Counted from the first letter of the stretch, positions 26,601 to 36,539 are shown. The stretch is DNA of 38,423 nt from an uncultured Clostridia bacterium (GCA_947626605.1 CANQSV010000014.1:1-38423); one strand, 5' to 3'. Notes: a model not told the origin generated them from the sequence alone. Program-made: numbers and translations.

Positions 26601-29424
26601 GGTAAAAAGATATGAGGTAGACGATAGTGGAAAGGAAAAGGAGAAATTTTTAACATATAAACCTCCAGAAGAATTTAAAGCATTAGAAACAGCATATGAA
26701 GGTGTAACAAATGATGATGAGGAAAATGCAGCTAAAGAGGTATTTAATCACTTTACTTTAGATGAGGAAGGAAATTTAATTATTGCTCAATATACTAAAG
26801 AAATACAAACTAGTGAATGGACAGATGAAGCTGATCCAAATGGAGAATTAGATCAAGTATATACTAAACGTACAATATATGAGCAAAAGCTTAATTATAG
26901 AGATTTTGTAAGAAACTATACAATGCCATTTAATTTATTATGGGCAATGGTAGTTTATGGAAAAGATGTAAGTTTTTCAAATGAACTAGCAAAACTAGTA
27001 ATAGATAGTGAAGTTGTAATAGGAATAAGAGATAATGTAACAACAACTGTAACAACAACTATAGATAAATATCTAAAAGAAGAAAAACTTAAGGAATATT
27101 TGTATTTAACTGTACGAACATTAAACTTACCATCTAATATATCAAAAACAATTAGGCAATATTTTTATGAATATTTAATAGAACCTGGAAATACTACTTT
27201 AAAGAAAAGTGAAATTACAGATGATGATTATAAAGAAAATGCAGATAAAACAGCTTTAGAAGGAATTAATGAGAGTATATTCTATGAAAAAACTACTGTT
27301 AATACTATGATAAGTAATAGTGCAGCAATGCAAGTAGAGTATGTAGATAGTTGGTTTGCGGAATATAAAATGGAATATAATGCAAACCATATACCAGGAA
27401 CAGATAAGTCAGATGGAGGTATACCTCAAACAAATACAGCATATGAACTAGACCATGAAGAAAAAGTTGGTCCATATGATGAAACAGGAAATGATAGTAA
27501 TAGTTCAATAATAAAAACAATAGAAGAAGAAGCAAACAAAGATGAGTATGCTAAAAATAATTATACTGAGCTAAAACAACAATTGAAAGATGAACAAGGA
27601 TTTAATGTTGTTAAAGCAGAAATTCAATCTAAAATAGAACAAGCTTTAAGACAAGCTGGACAGTATAACTTATATTATGATTATATGTGGAATAATGGAC
27701 AAATTGTAACAGATGTTATTATGGGAAGTCAAAGGTCATATAGTAATGTGGTACCAAGTAAGCAAGAGTTAGAGACAAAATATGGATATAATTTTACTGT
27801 AACCTATGAAACAACAGGTGATGAAGAAAAAGATGAAAAGGCAAAAGAGGAAGCTGAGAAAAAATCTAATGAGGCTTATAATAAAGCAGTCGGGGAGATT
27901 CAGCAAAGATGTAGGGAAATATATCAAGGATTTCTTAATACATATAATAGACAAGAGCAAGAGAGAATTAAAAATGAAAAGATACGTGCCACTCATCTAG
28001 AAATAACAAGAGAATATTATGTAAGAACAGTAAATAGAACAATAGAAACAATAATCAATATTGATAGAAAAGAATTCAATAAAGGAGAAACAAAAACAAC
28101 AGAAAAAACTGACAAAAAGAAAGCAGATAATTTTGTTGGAATTCTAGATAAAACAGAGCATATAAAAGCATATAAAGCTCTTACAGGAAGTATATCTAGT
28201 TGGTTCTTTAAGGCATTGGAAAAAAATAAAGATACAGAGCCATATATAGACTTAATAAAATATTTATTCTATAAATTAACTGATATAGATTTTGGTGTAA
28301 CAGAATTTGATATGAGTAGCATTAAATTCTATGTTCCTAAAACAACAGGAAAAAGTACGGGTATAATTCGAGGAGATACAGTTCAAGCAAAAGTATGGTT
28401 TGCAATGAAAGGAATGGGCTTAGATGATGAACATGCTGCAGCTGTTATGGGAAATATACATTGGGAATCAGGCGGATTTTCACCATCTGCAATAGAAGGT
28501 GATACTGGAATAGGAATTGGTTTAATACAATGGTCATATGATAGAAGAACTGCTTTGGAAAACTATGCTGCTTCAAAAGGAAAAGACTGGAAAGATGAAG
28601 ATACTCAAATTGAATTCTTAATAGGAGAAATGACTCCAGGTGGCGGAGCAGATGGATATGCTACATATCAATTCAGCAATGGTAGAGGTTACACTCCAAA
28701 TGATTGGTATAATGCTACTAGTATTGATGAATGTACAACAGCTTTTTGCTACACTTTCGAAAGGCCAGGAGTTCTTCACTTAACAGACAGATTAAAATGG
28801 GCACATTATTATTATGATGAATTTCATGGAAAGGTATTATCAGGAGTTGAAGGAGAATTTGTAGAATCTGCGGATGCAGGAGCTAGTAGTGGTATCGCAG
28901 GAACATTTACTAGTGGAGGAAGAGTATATACTATATATATTCAAACTAGAGGTCCATGGGTTAATGAATATTATTACTTTAATGGTGCTACAACAATAGG
29001 ATCTTCTGCTTGTGGAATGGTTTCAACTTTGAATGTTGCTAGTGGATTTGGAGGATGTACAGACACTCCAACAACTTTTAGAGATAATTATACTGGTCCT
29101 AACCGTGGATGGAGTGGTTTATGGGAGCCAATGAGACAGTGTTTAATTAATAATTTCGGAGCAGATTCTAGTATTGTGGTTAAAAATAGAGATAAAGCTG
29201 ATATGATATCTCATTTACAGCAAGGACATCCATTAATAGTATTGGTACATAGGTATTATTTAGGAAGTCATTATTATGGAGGACATTATTTTACTATATT
29301 AGGAATTAGCGATGATGGAACGCAGGTTTTTGTAGGAGATTCAGGAGGTTATGGCAGAACAGGTTGGTATGGAGTTGATGAAGTTATAAAAGCAGGATTA
29401 GATAATTATCTAGCAGTTTACTAA
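23668..29424 (+). CDS. giant membrane-anchored multi-enzyme cell-wall hydrolase 1
   Basis: 1918 residues from a GTG start with GAGGTG 7 nt upstream. A cytoplasmic tail is followed by one helix (about 68-91). Domains outside, in order: GH73-type glucosaminidase (about 170-318; E221 in ITIKESSAG is the likely acid); SGNH esterase (about 346-540; GDSR with S357, and D516-G-L-H519); NagZ-like GH3 beta-N-acetylhexosaminidase (about 550-870; D797 in MTDDIS is the expected nucleophile); an unrecognised domain (about 885-1560, with NYRDFVRNYTMPFNLLWAMV); phage-tail-type lysozyme (about 1570-1740; E1600 in HWESGG); C39-like cysteine peptidase (about 1750-1918; C1782, H1873, D1891). It can plausibly cut glycan, remove acyl groups and cleave peptides. 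It probably fills the VirB1 role of opening peptidoglycan for the channel. Confidence 0.85.
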   Translation: MANNTNNNLETKDENKGSLEHQNSGSNFDELSPNANRREINRFKDAVQKFRKTVNIVLAPVMKYIKLGILIAAVIILILVFLSASLMYIWEKITKQDTEDASNLPGTTKQVMTANAAEDPNTGEVKFEYKEDTSSSGTSSSGSSEGHLNNGTTSSKDYIVKTDESGAARTVTKDELLKIIDGYNCSEAAKKNLKDNVGAFIDAQENYKVNAVFLMAITIKESSAGTDWNLIDSSTYNWMSMKGTAKKGSYVGQSSGSWRKYASFAECTDDVAYFISTSGSYFGGGKYKVSEIAIPYCDANWGNKVNEFMKKFYDILGTSGGSTGVGGLSAPGMNPTSGNSKTNKITSLDNFLFIGDSRYAGIDSYIKALGNNIKNAGVSSSNIDEWVNVVKNSGKGTVQGKSVDISGKYSGISIQLGANGVYNNVDNTVNSMKSLIQEVKKLYPNTPIFVNSCVQVNSKAKNNGYTWDPATFKDNVNSFNKAVQDYCNTVDNVTYIDISTNLNDTNGYLKDEYTDDGLHCNSDGAKIFAENIKNAITNTKTNTTKEPVTIDSLIKSMTLEEKIYQMMMAQSAVSDGTQLSDVKFGGYIVGSNSNYQNNLGSIGSNYKIPLFIATDDEGGSVTRAASQFKTNARTYGDNKDYAQLLKDEKEKSDCLLDLGINLNLGPVTDVISNSSGALYKRSFSGEPSIVEKCITKILEARKNSKKNGVSMSSALKHYPGYPDTSTNTDFAEATSNRSKVDIDKNIEVFKAGISSGAQAVMVSNVIYENYDSKNPATLSSEIIGNLRKDFKGVIMTDDISTAGMSNQTGRYKRAIIAGNDMILIGNNSAQEAYNEINKAITDGEIKEDRINESVKRILQWKVDVGLLKLDEVDTTSSEEDEEDDENFLIMTDDVTISKNDDDEWCIATELNARVDEIYKIMLEEDSTALKFFDDEDEMKEAIKLWIVAEYSTQFVNLSSDVENYKYDPKADYIQGVVKVKRYEVDDSGKEKEKFLTYKPPEEFKALETAYEGVTNDDEENAAKEVFNHFTLDEEGNLIIAQYTKEIQTSEWTDEADPNGELDQVYTKRTIYEQKLNYRDFVRNYTMPFNLLWAMVVYGKDVSFSNELAKLVIDSEVVIGIRDNVTTTVTTTIDKYLKEEKLKEYLYLTVRTLNLPSNISKTIRQYFYEYLIEPGNTTLKKSEITDDDYKENADKTALEGINESIFYEKTTVNTMISNSAAMQVEYVDSWFAEYKMEYNANHIPGTDKSDGGIPQTNTAYELDHEEKVGPYDETGNDSNSSIIKTIEEEANKDEYAKNNYTELKQQLKDEQGFNVVKAEIQSKIEQALRQAGQYNLYYDYMWNNGQIVTDVIMGSQRSYSNVVPSKQELETKYGYNFTVTYETTGDEEKDEKAKEEAEKKSNEAYNKAVGEIQQRCREIYQGFLNTYNRQEQERIKNEKIRATHLEITREYYVRTVNRTIETIINIDRKEFNKGETKTTEKTDKKKADNFVGILDKTEHIKAYKALTGSISSWFFKALEKNKDTEPYIDLIKYLFYKLTDIDFGVTEFDMSSIKFYVPKTTGKSTGIIRGDTVQAKVWFAMKGMGLDDEHAAAVMGNIHWESGGFSPSAIEGDTGIGIGLIQWSYDRRTALENYAASKGKDWKDEDTQIEFLIGEMTPGGGADGYATYQFSNGRGYTPNDWYNATSIDECTTAFCYTFERPGVLHLTDRLKWAHYYYDEFHGKVLSGVEGEFVESADAGASSGIAGTFTSGGRVYTIYIQTRGPWVNEYYYFNGATTIGSSACGMVSTLNVASGFGGCTDTPTTFRDNYTGPNRGWSGLWEPMRQCLINNFGADSSIVVKNRDKADMISHLQQGHPLIVLVHRYYLGSHYYGGHYFTILGISDDGTQVFVGDSGGYGRTGWYGVDEVIKAGLDNYLAVY

Positions 29425-29436
29425 GGGGGAATGTAT

Positions 29437-31218
29437 GTGAATAGTAAAAAAATTATGATAATAATAATAATAGTATTGATAATAGTTATTATATTAGTAG
29501 GAGTTTATTTGCATATGTTAAAAACAAAGAAATCAGAAGAAAATAATCAAGAGAATAATATTATAGAAGAGCAAGGCGAAGTTTACTTAGACCCTGATAT
29601 TGGAATAGTAGAGTCTGCTACAAAGAGTGAGTATTATATTATAAATAAGCATATTGGAGATTTCTTAAAGGCATTTTCTGATAAAAACTCTACTACTGCT
29701 TATGAAATGTTAGATAAGAGCTATGCAGAAGAAAAAGAAATAAATAAAGATAATATAATAGAAAAATTGAATCTTTCTAATAATTATCAAGGATATGAGA
29801 CAACAGATTTATACTATTTAGACCTTACTGAAAAAGAGAAAGTATATTTAGTGTATGGAAAAATAAAAGAACAAGATTCAACTGAAAAAAGTTTTGAAGC
29901 AATCATGAATATTGACTATGAAAATATAACTTTTTCTGTAATTCCATATGAAGAGGGAACTTTAAATAAAGATTCTCTAGATATAGAAAAAATGACAAAA
30001 GAATTTAAGAAAATTGATAAAAATAATAGTAATAAGTTTTTAATATATTCTAATATAAACAAAATTGAATATTTAAGAATCGGCAGATGCCTTAATCAAT
30101 ATGTATCTGAATTAAATGTGAAAAATTCAAGATATTATAGTTATGATGAGAACAACCAATATAAGATGATAGTTACAGATAAAGAAATAAACCAGAATAT
30201 GTATAATATGCTAAGTGCAAATTATATAAAACAGAATTCTATTAATGAAAATAATGTAAGAAATTTCGTTTATAAAATAGAAGAAAGTAGTTTTTATATA
30301 CCAGTAAAAATATATGAAAAAATGGATGTAAATAACATAAAAACATATGCGGTATATGGTGTAATTGAAAGTATTGATTACAAAAATCCAATAGAAAGTT
30401 ATTTAATATTAAACATTGATGTGGCAAATAAAACTTTTTCAGTTGAACAGTTGGCAGGTAAAACTGACTTAGAAAAATTAGAAGTTAAAGAAGTAAAGAG
30501 CATAGAAAATAAAAATTATAATGTTTTTACTGATGTAGCAAGTAATATTGAAATAGAAACAATAAAAGCATATTCATCAAATTATAAAAAACTAGCATTG
30601 GGAGCTCCAGAAATAGCATATAACAATTTCTTAGATGAAGAGTATAGAACTAAAAGATTTGGAAATGTAGAGAATTATAAGAAATATATAGAAAGCAATA
30701 AAGAAAAATTAGTAGGATTTAATATACAAAGATATGAAGCTTCAGAAGAGAAGGGATATACATCTTATATGGGAATAGATCAAAATAATAAATATTATTT
30801 CTTTAATGCGACACCAGATAGTAATTATAAAGTTATTTTGGATTATTATACAGTTGATGTACCACAATTTGTGAAACAATATGAAGCTAAGAAAAAAGAA
30901 GAAAAAGTTGCTTTCAATATAAATAAGTGTATTGATGCAATAAATGATTCTGATTATGGATATATGTATAGCAAGTTAGATGAAACATTTAAGAAAAATA
31001 AGTATCCAACACAAGAAAAGTTTGAAGAAGAAATGAAAAAGATATTATTTGAGAAAAACACAACAACTGAAGCTTCTTGTACGGAAGAGGATGAGAATTT
31101 ATATTCATGCGAAACTATTATAGTTAATGCAAAAGATAAAAGTAAAACAAAGGAGATTACATTTATTATGCAATTAGGAGAAGGAACAGATTTTGTAATG
31201 TCATTTAGTGTGGAATAA
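29437..31218 (+). CDS. membrane-anchored protein with four NTF2-like modules, T4SS-associated
   Basis: About 593 residues. One N-terminal membrane helix (about residues 7-26) is followed by an extracytoplasmic part made of repeated modules (about 60-170, 190-345, 370-475 and 480-593). Each has an Ala-Tyr/Met-Leu-Asp type helix start (AYEMLDKSYAEE, YNMLSANYIK, AYNNFLDEEYRTK, YMYSKLDETFKK) followed by a beta-rich part. The start is set by the AGGGGG at 29424-29429. ATG at 29431 is only 1 nt from it, whereas GTG at 29437 has normal spacing, so GTG is preferred. It lies between the two giant hydrolases, nearly touching the first, and is likely a structural partner. No specific function is known. 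Confidence 0.6.
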   Translation: MNSKKIMIIIIIVLIIVIILVGVYLHMLKTKKSEENNQENNIIEEQGEVYLDPDIGIVESATKSEYYIINKHIGDFLKAFSDKNSTTAYEMLDKSYAEEKEINKDNIIEKLNLSNNYQGYETTDLYYLDLTEKEKVYLVYGKIKEQDSTEKSFEAIMNIDYENITFSVIPYEEGTLNKDSLDIEKMTKEFKKIDKNNSNKFLIYSNINKIEYLRIGRCLNQYVSELNVKNSRYYSYDENNQYKMIVTDKEINQNMYNMLSANYIKQNSINENNVRNFVYKIEESSFYIPVKIYEKMDVNNIKTYAVYGVIESIDYKNPIESYLILNIDVANKTFSVEQLAGKTDLEKLEVKEVKSIENKNYNVFTDVASNIEIETIKAYSSNYKKLALGAPEIAYNNFLDEEYRTKRFGNVENYKKYIESNKEKLVGFNIQRYEASEEKGYTSYMGIDQNNKYYFFNATPDSNYKVILDYYTVDVPQFVKQYEAKKKEEKVAFNINKCIDAINDSDYGYMYSKLDETFKKNKYPTQEKFEEEMKKILFEKNTTTEASCTEEDENLYSCETIIVNAKDKSKTKEITFIMQLGEGTDFVMSFSVE

Positions 31219-31256
31219 TTATTTAACGCATTCCAATAAAAAGCGAGGTGATATAT

Positions 31257-34200
31257 ATGGCAAATAATAAGCATATAAACGAACCAGAAGAAAGCGAAGA
31301 TTTAGAAAAACAAAAGTCTAATATTAATACTACTGATATTGAATTAAATACCAATAGTACAGAAAAAAATAGTGCAAAGAAAATATCACAAAAATTTATT
31401 GGAACCTTAAAAACAGTTTTAAAACCTATAAAAAGCTTTTTATCTAAGGGAATAATAATAGCAATAATTGCTGCTATTGCTATTATTCTATTAAGTGCTT
31501 CACTTATGTATATTTGGGAAAAACTAACAGTACAAGATACTGAAAATGATGCTAATTTACCAGGAGATACAAAAAAAGTTATGACCGCAGATGTAGAAAA
31601 AGATGAGAATGGTAATTATACTTTTACTTATAAAGAAGATCCTGAGAATGATGGAACATCAAATAATCCAGAAGATAATAGCCAAAGTAATAAAAATCAA
31701 TATGGTTCTGTAGATGAAATTATAGCAGATATGACTCTAGAAGAGAAAATCTATCAGATGATGATGGTACAAAGTGTAGTTAATAATGGAAATGATTTAA
31801 AAGATGTAAAATATGGCGGATATATAGTTGGAAGTAAGTCAAATTATCAGAATAACTTAGGAAATATAGGATCAAACTATAAAGTAAGCCCATTTATAGC
31901 AACGGATGATGAAGGTGGAAGTGTAACAAGAGCTGCTTCACAATTTAAAACAAATGCTAGAACTTATGGTGATAATGAAAATTATACACAACTTTCAGAT
32001 AATGAGAAAAGTAAATCAAACCATTTATTAGGGTTAGGAATAAACCTAAATTTAGGACCAGTAACTGATGTTATATCTGATCCAAACGGAGCTTTATATC
32101 AACGTAGCTTTAGTGGAGATCCAAGTATAGTAAAAAAATGTATAACAAAAATATTAGAAGCAAGAAAAAACAGCCCAAAAAATGGTGTATCAATGTCATC
32201 AGCTTTAAAACATTATCCAGGTTATCCAGATACATCTACAAACTCAGATTTTGCTGAGGCAACAAGTGATAGGTCAAAGGCAGATATAAATGAAAATATA
32301 GAGGTCTTTAAAGCAGGAATTAGTTCAGGGGCACAATCTGTTATGGTATCAAACATTATATATACAAATTATGACAAAGATAATCCCGCAACTTTATCAT
32401 CAAAAATTATTGGAGAACTAAGAAAAGATTTTGATGGTGTAATAATGACTGATGATATAAGTGTAGATGGAATGAATAAACAATCTAATAGATATAAAAG
32501 AGCAATTATAGCTGGAAATGATATGATTCTTATAGGAAGTGGTAGTGTATCAACAGCATATAATGAGATTAATCAAGCAGTAAATAGTGGAGAAATATCA
32601 GAAGATAGAATTAATGAATCTGTAAAAAGAATATTACAGTGGAAAATGAATGTTGGAGTTATACAAGGAGGAACAAGCAGTACATCAGGAGAAAATGACC
32701 AAGTAAAAAATAATCTTACTTCTTTAGATAATTTCTTGTTTATAGGAGATTCTAGAACTCGTGGAATTGCAACAAAACTAGAAGCTTTAGGAAATAATAT
32801 CAAAGTAATCGGAGTTGATTCATCAACTCCAGCAGATTGGAAAGATGTAACTAAAAAGGGAAAAGGCAAAGTATTAACTACTGATGTAACATTACCAGAT
32901 TCAAAAGATGTAAAAGGGATTTCCGTAGCTTTAGGTGTAAATGAACTTAATGCAAAAGATTTATTAGATGTGGTAACAAATTTACAAAATAGATATAAAA
33001 ATGTTCCGATATTTGTAAATAGTGTATATTATGTTTCATCTAAATATAGATATGGAAATGTTAAACTTAATGATTCAATAGATACTTTTAATAATACTAT
33101 TAAAGAACAATATAAAAACAATAAAGAGGTTTTTTATATTGATATTACAAATGAACTTCATGAAAAAAATTTCCTAAAATCAAGTATATCTGATGATGAG
33201 GGTATACATATTAGCACAGAGGAAGGTAAAAACCAATTAGTTGAAAATATTAAATCTGGAATATTAAATACAGAGGGTGCAGATTTATCTAGTAAAAAAG
33301 ATAAAAATAATAATGTTTCTAGTAATAAAGACGACGATAAAAAAGAATTCCTAGTAATGACGAAAACAATTACAATTCAGAAAAATGATGAGGGAGAATA
33401 TTGTATTGCCACTGAGTTGGATGCCAGAATTAATGAGATTTATAGGCTTTTGGTAGAAGAAAAAAGTGGAGCATTAAAGCATTTTGATGATGATGAAGAT
33501 TATATGAAAAAAGCTTTAAGATTATGGATAATTGCAGAGTATTCATCACGATATTTAAATTTATCATCAGATGTAGAACATTATAAATGCGATCCTGAAG
33601 CGGATTACATACAAGGTTCTGTAAAAGTAAAAAGATATTCAGTTAATGATAAGGGAGAAGAAGAATCAAAATTTTTAACATACAAACCACCTGAAATATT
33701 TAAAGAATTAGAAGAGAAGTATGAAACTGATGGAGATATGACAGTATTTAATCATTTTACTGTAGATACACAGGATAATTTAGTAATAGCTAAATATACA
33801 GAGGAGCATCAAGAAAGTAGTTGGACAGGTGAAGAAAATCAAAACGATGTTTTAGATCCTGAATATGATACATATGAATTATATGAACAGAAACTTAATT
33901 ATAGAGATTTTGTAAAGCAATATTCTATGCCATTTAATTTATTATGGGCATTAGCAGTTTATGGAAAAAATATAGATTTTGTAAATGAAGTTGCACAATT
34001 AGTAATTGATAGTGAAATAGTAATAGGAGTAAGAGACAATGTAACAACAACTGTAACAACAACTATAGATAAATATCTAAAAGAAGAAAAATTAAAGGAA
34101 TATGTTAAATTAATATTAACTACTTTAAATTTATCTCCTAATCATGAGCAAACAGTAGACGAAAACTATTATGAATATTATATAAGACCATCTGGAACAT

Positions 34201-36518
34201 CAAAAACAAGCACAGGCAAAGAGGATGATTTCAAAGAAAATGCTGATGGAACAGCTTTAGAAGGAGTTAATGAAAGTTCATTCTATGAAAAAACTACAAT
34301 TAATACATTAATAATGAACACAGTATCAATGCAAGTGGAGTACATAGATAGCTGGTTTGTAAAATATGAAATGGAGTATAATGCACAGTATACACCAGGA
34401 GAAGATGAATCAGATGGAGAAATAGCACAACCCAATACAGGTTATGAAAGTTTAGGAGTAGTTGATCTTCTTGAAACATCAAATTATGATGAAGCGGACA
34501 AGATTATAAATAGTGATAAATATGCACCAAATTTGTATAAAACAGCAAAAGCAGTATTAGCAGGAACATATGGAGCTGATATTGTAAGAAATGAAATTAC
34601 GAATAAAGTTCATGATTTTATATATAATTATGATACAAAACAAGAATATAAAGATGGTGTTTGGGATGATGGAAGAATAATTGATGATATTGTGGCTAGA
34701 AAGTCATCAAAAACATATAATTATTCTCGAGAAAAGTTTGAAGAGCTAGGATTTAATGATTATTTTTATGCAGGTGAAACTGACGAAGAAAGAGAATTTA
34801 ATCAAAGAAATGTTGACGTGTTTAACAAAAATATGGGTTGGTTTTATGGTGTAGTATATAATGAATTTAATGCAGATAAACAAGATAAAATAATAGACGA
34901 AAAAATACGAGCTAAGTATGCTTTGATAACAAAAGAAAACAGCATAAGAACAGTAAATAGAACAGTAGAAACAATAACAAATGTAGAAAGAAGAGAGTTC
35001 AATAAAGTAGAAACAAAATCAACAGAAAAAACTGACAAAAAGAAAGCAGATAATTTTGTTGGAATCCTAAATAAAGACGAATATACTAGGAATGCATATA
35101 AAGCTCTTACGGGAAGTACATCTAGTTGGTTTTTTAAAGCAATATCAAAGAATGAAGACACACAACCTTTGGAAGATTTAATGAGATATTTATTTTATAA
35201 ATTAACTGGAAATGATTATGGTGTAACAGAGTTTGATATGAGCAATCTAAAATTCTATCCAAATAGTTCAAACTTAAAAAGTACAGGTACAATTAGAGGA
35301 GATACAGTTCAAGCAAAGGTATGGTTTGCTTTAAAAGATTTAGGTTATAGTGATATGCAAGTAGCAGCGGCTATGGGTAACTTTGAGCATGAAGCAGGAT
35401 TTAAAACTAATAATTTAGAGGATACAGCAAATAAAGATTTTGGATATAGTGATGAAGAATTTACTAACAAAGTAAATAGTGGAGAGTTAGATGAAAATTT
35501 CTTTGTATATAAGGAAAAAAGTGATGGCAAAATATATGGTTATGGATTGGCACAATGGTCTGCTTCCAATAGAAAAAAAGGATTATACGAATTTGCACGT
35601 AGCAGGGGTGTAAGCATAGATGATGTAGATATGCAGGTAGAATACTTAGCCGGAGAGCTAACTCAAGGTGGTGGAGGAGCAGATGGATATGCAACACAAT
35701 GTTTAGCACCAGGAACTCGTACAATAAAAAAAGGTTATCCCGCTAAGGATTGGTTTGATGCAACAAGTGATGAGTTGGATGAGCAATTACTAGAACATAT
35801 AACATTATCATTCTGCTATACTTTTGAAAAACCTGGAATATCAGCTAAAAGTGAAAGAAGTAGACAGAATGCAGCTTTGAAATATTATAATGAATTCCAT
35901 GGAAAAACATTAGCTGGAGAAGAAGGGGAATTTGTAGCATCAGATGATTTGGGAGCAAGCAGTGGTATTGTTGGAACATTTACTAGTGCAGGTAAAACAT
36001 ATACAATATATTTACAAACTAGAGGACCATGGAAAGATGAACGATACTATTTTAACCGCTGGAATAAGGAAACTACTATATCAGGTGCTGGTTGTGGAAT
36101 GATTTCAACTTTGAATGTTGCTAGTGGATTTGGAGGTTGTACAGATAACCCATTAGAATTTAGAGATAGTTATACTAGTTTTTGGGATGGAAACCTTGGA
36201 TGGAGTGGTGCATGGGAGCCAATGAGACAATGTTTAATTAAGTATTTTGGAGCAAATTCTAGCATTGTGGTTAAAGATAGAAATAAGGAAGATATGATAT
36301 CTCATTTACAGCAAGGACATCCATTAATAGCATTAGTACGTGGATATTCTATAGGAAAATGGAGGTATAACGAAGGACACTATATTACTATACTAGGAAT
36401 TAATGAAGATGGAACACGTGTATTTGTTGGAGATCCAGGATGTTATGGCAACACAGGTTGGTATGATATTAATGAAGTTATAAAAGATGGATTAGAAAGG
36501 TATCTAGCAGTTTACTAA
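31257..36518 (+). CDS. giant membrane-anchored multi-enzyme cell-wall hydrolase 2
   Basis: 1753 residues, a paralogue of the protein at 23668. I start at ATG 31257 (MANN..., as in copy 1, with GAGGTG 7 nt upstream); an upstream GTG at 31248 lies inside that ribosome binding site. One helix (about 62-86) ends with the shared LSASLMYIWEK. Domains: NagZ-like GH3 (about 151-468; D399 nucleophile), SGNH (about 490-671; GDSR with S499, H651 in DDEGIH), the unrecognised domain (about 698-1345), phage-tail-type lysozyme (about 1349-1560; E1379), and C39-like peptidase (about 1580-1753; C1613, H1708, D1726). The GH73 domain of copy 1 is absent and GH3 precedes SGNH, the reverse of copy 1. It is the last gene of the operon, before the terminator at 36603. 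Confidence 0.85.
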   Translation: MANNKHINEPEESEDLEKQKSNINTTDIELNTNSTEKNSAKKISQKFIGTLKTVLKPIKSFLSKGIIIAIIAAIAIILLSASLMYIWEKLTVQDTENDANLPGDTKKVMTADVEKDENGNYTFTYKEDPENDGTSNNPEDNSQSNKNQYGSVDEIIADMTLEEKIYQMMMVQSVVNNGNDLKDVKYGGYIVGSKSNYQNNLGNIGSNYKVSPFIATDDEGGSVTRAASQFKTNARTYGDNENYTQLSDNEKSKSNHLLGLGINLNLGPVTDVISDPNGALYQRSFSGDPSIVKKCITKILEARKNSPKNGVSMSSALKHYPGYPDTSTNSDFAEATSDRSKADINENIEVFKAGISSGAQSVMVSNIIYTNYDKDNPATLSSKIIGELRKDFDGVIMTDDISVDGMNKQSNRYKRAIIAGNDMILIGSGSVSTAYNEINQAVNSGEISEDRINESVKRILQWKMNVGVIQGGTSSTSGENDQVKNNLTSLDNFLFIGDSRTRGIATKLEALGNNIKVIGVDSSTPADWKDVTKKGKGKVLTTDVTLPDSKDVKGISVALGVNELNAKDLLDVVTNLQNRYKNVPIFVNSVYYVSSKYRYGNVKLNDSIDTFNNTIKEQYKNNKEVFYIDITNELHEKNFLKSSISDDEGIHISTEEGKNQLVENIKSGILNTEGADLSSKKDKNNNVSSNKDDDKKEFLVMTKTITIQKNDEGEYCIATELDARINEIYRLLVEEKSGALKHFDDDEDYMKKALRLWIIAEYSSRYLNLSSDVEHYKCDPEADYIQGSVKVKRYSVNDKGEEESKFLTYKPPEIFKELEEKYETDGDMTVFNHFTVDTQDNLVIAKYTEEHQESSWTGEENQNDVLDPEYDTYELYEQKLNYRDFVKQYSMPFNLLWALAVYGKNIDFVNEVAQLVIDSEIVIGVRDNVTTTVTTTIDKYLKEEKLKEYVKLILTTLNLSPNHEQTVDENYYEYYIRPSGTSKTSTGKEDDFKENADGTALEGVNESSFYEKTTINTLIMNTVSMQVEYIDSWFVKYEMEYNAQYTPGEDESDGEIAQPNTGYESLGVVDLLETSNYDEADKIINSDKYAPNLYKTAKAVLAGTYGADIVRNEITNKVHDFIYNYDTKQEYKDGVWDDGRIIDDIVARKSSKTYNYSREKFEELGFNDYFYAGETDEEREFNQRNVDVFNKNMGWFYGVVYNEFNADKQDKIIDEKIRAKYALITKENSIRTVNRTVETITNVERREFNKVETKSTEKTDKKKADNFVGILNKDEYTRNAYKALTGSTSSWFFKAISKNEDTQPLEDLMRYLFYKLTGNDYGVTEFDMSNLKFYPNSSNLKSTGTIRGDTVQAKVWFALKDLGYSDMQVAAAMGNFEHEAGFKTNNLEDTANKDFGYSDEEFTNKVNSGELDENFFVYKEKSDGKIYGYGLAQWSASNRKKGLYEFARSRGVSIDDVDMQVEYLAGELTQGGGGADGYATQCLAPGTRTIKKGYPAKDWFDATSDELDEQLLEHITLSFCYTFEKPGISAKSERSRQNAALKYYNEFHGKTLAGEEGEFVASDDLGASSGIVGTFTSAGKTYTIYLQTRGPWKDERYYFNRWNKETTISGAGCGMISTLNVASGFGGCTDNPLEFRDSYTSFWDGNLGWSGAWEPMRQCLIKYFGANSSIVVKDRNKEDMISHLQQGHPLIALVRGYSIGKWRYNEGHYITILGINEDGTRVFVGDPGCYGNTGWYDINEVIKDGLERYLAVY

Positions 36519-36539
36519 GGGGAATTTATTAGCAAAGAG

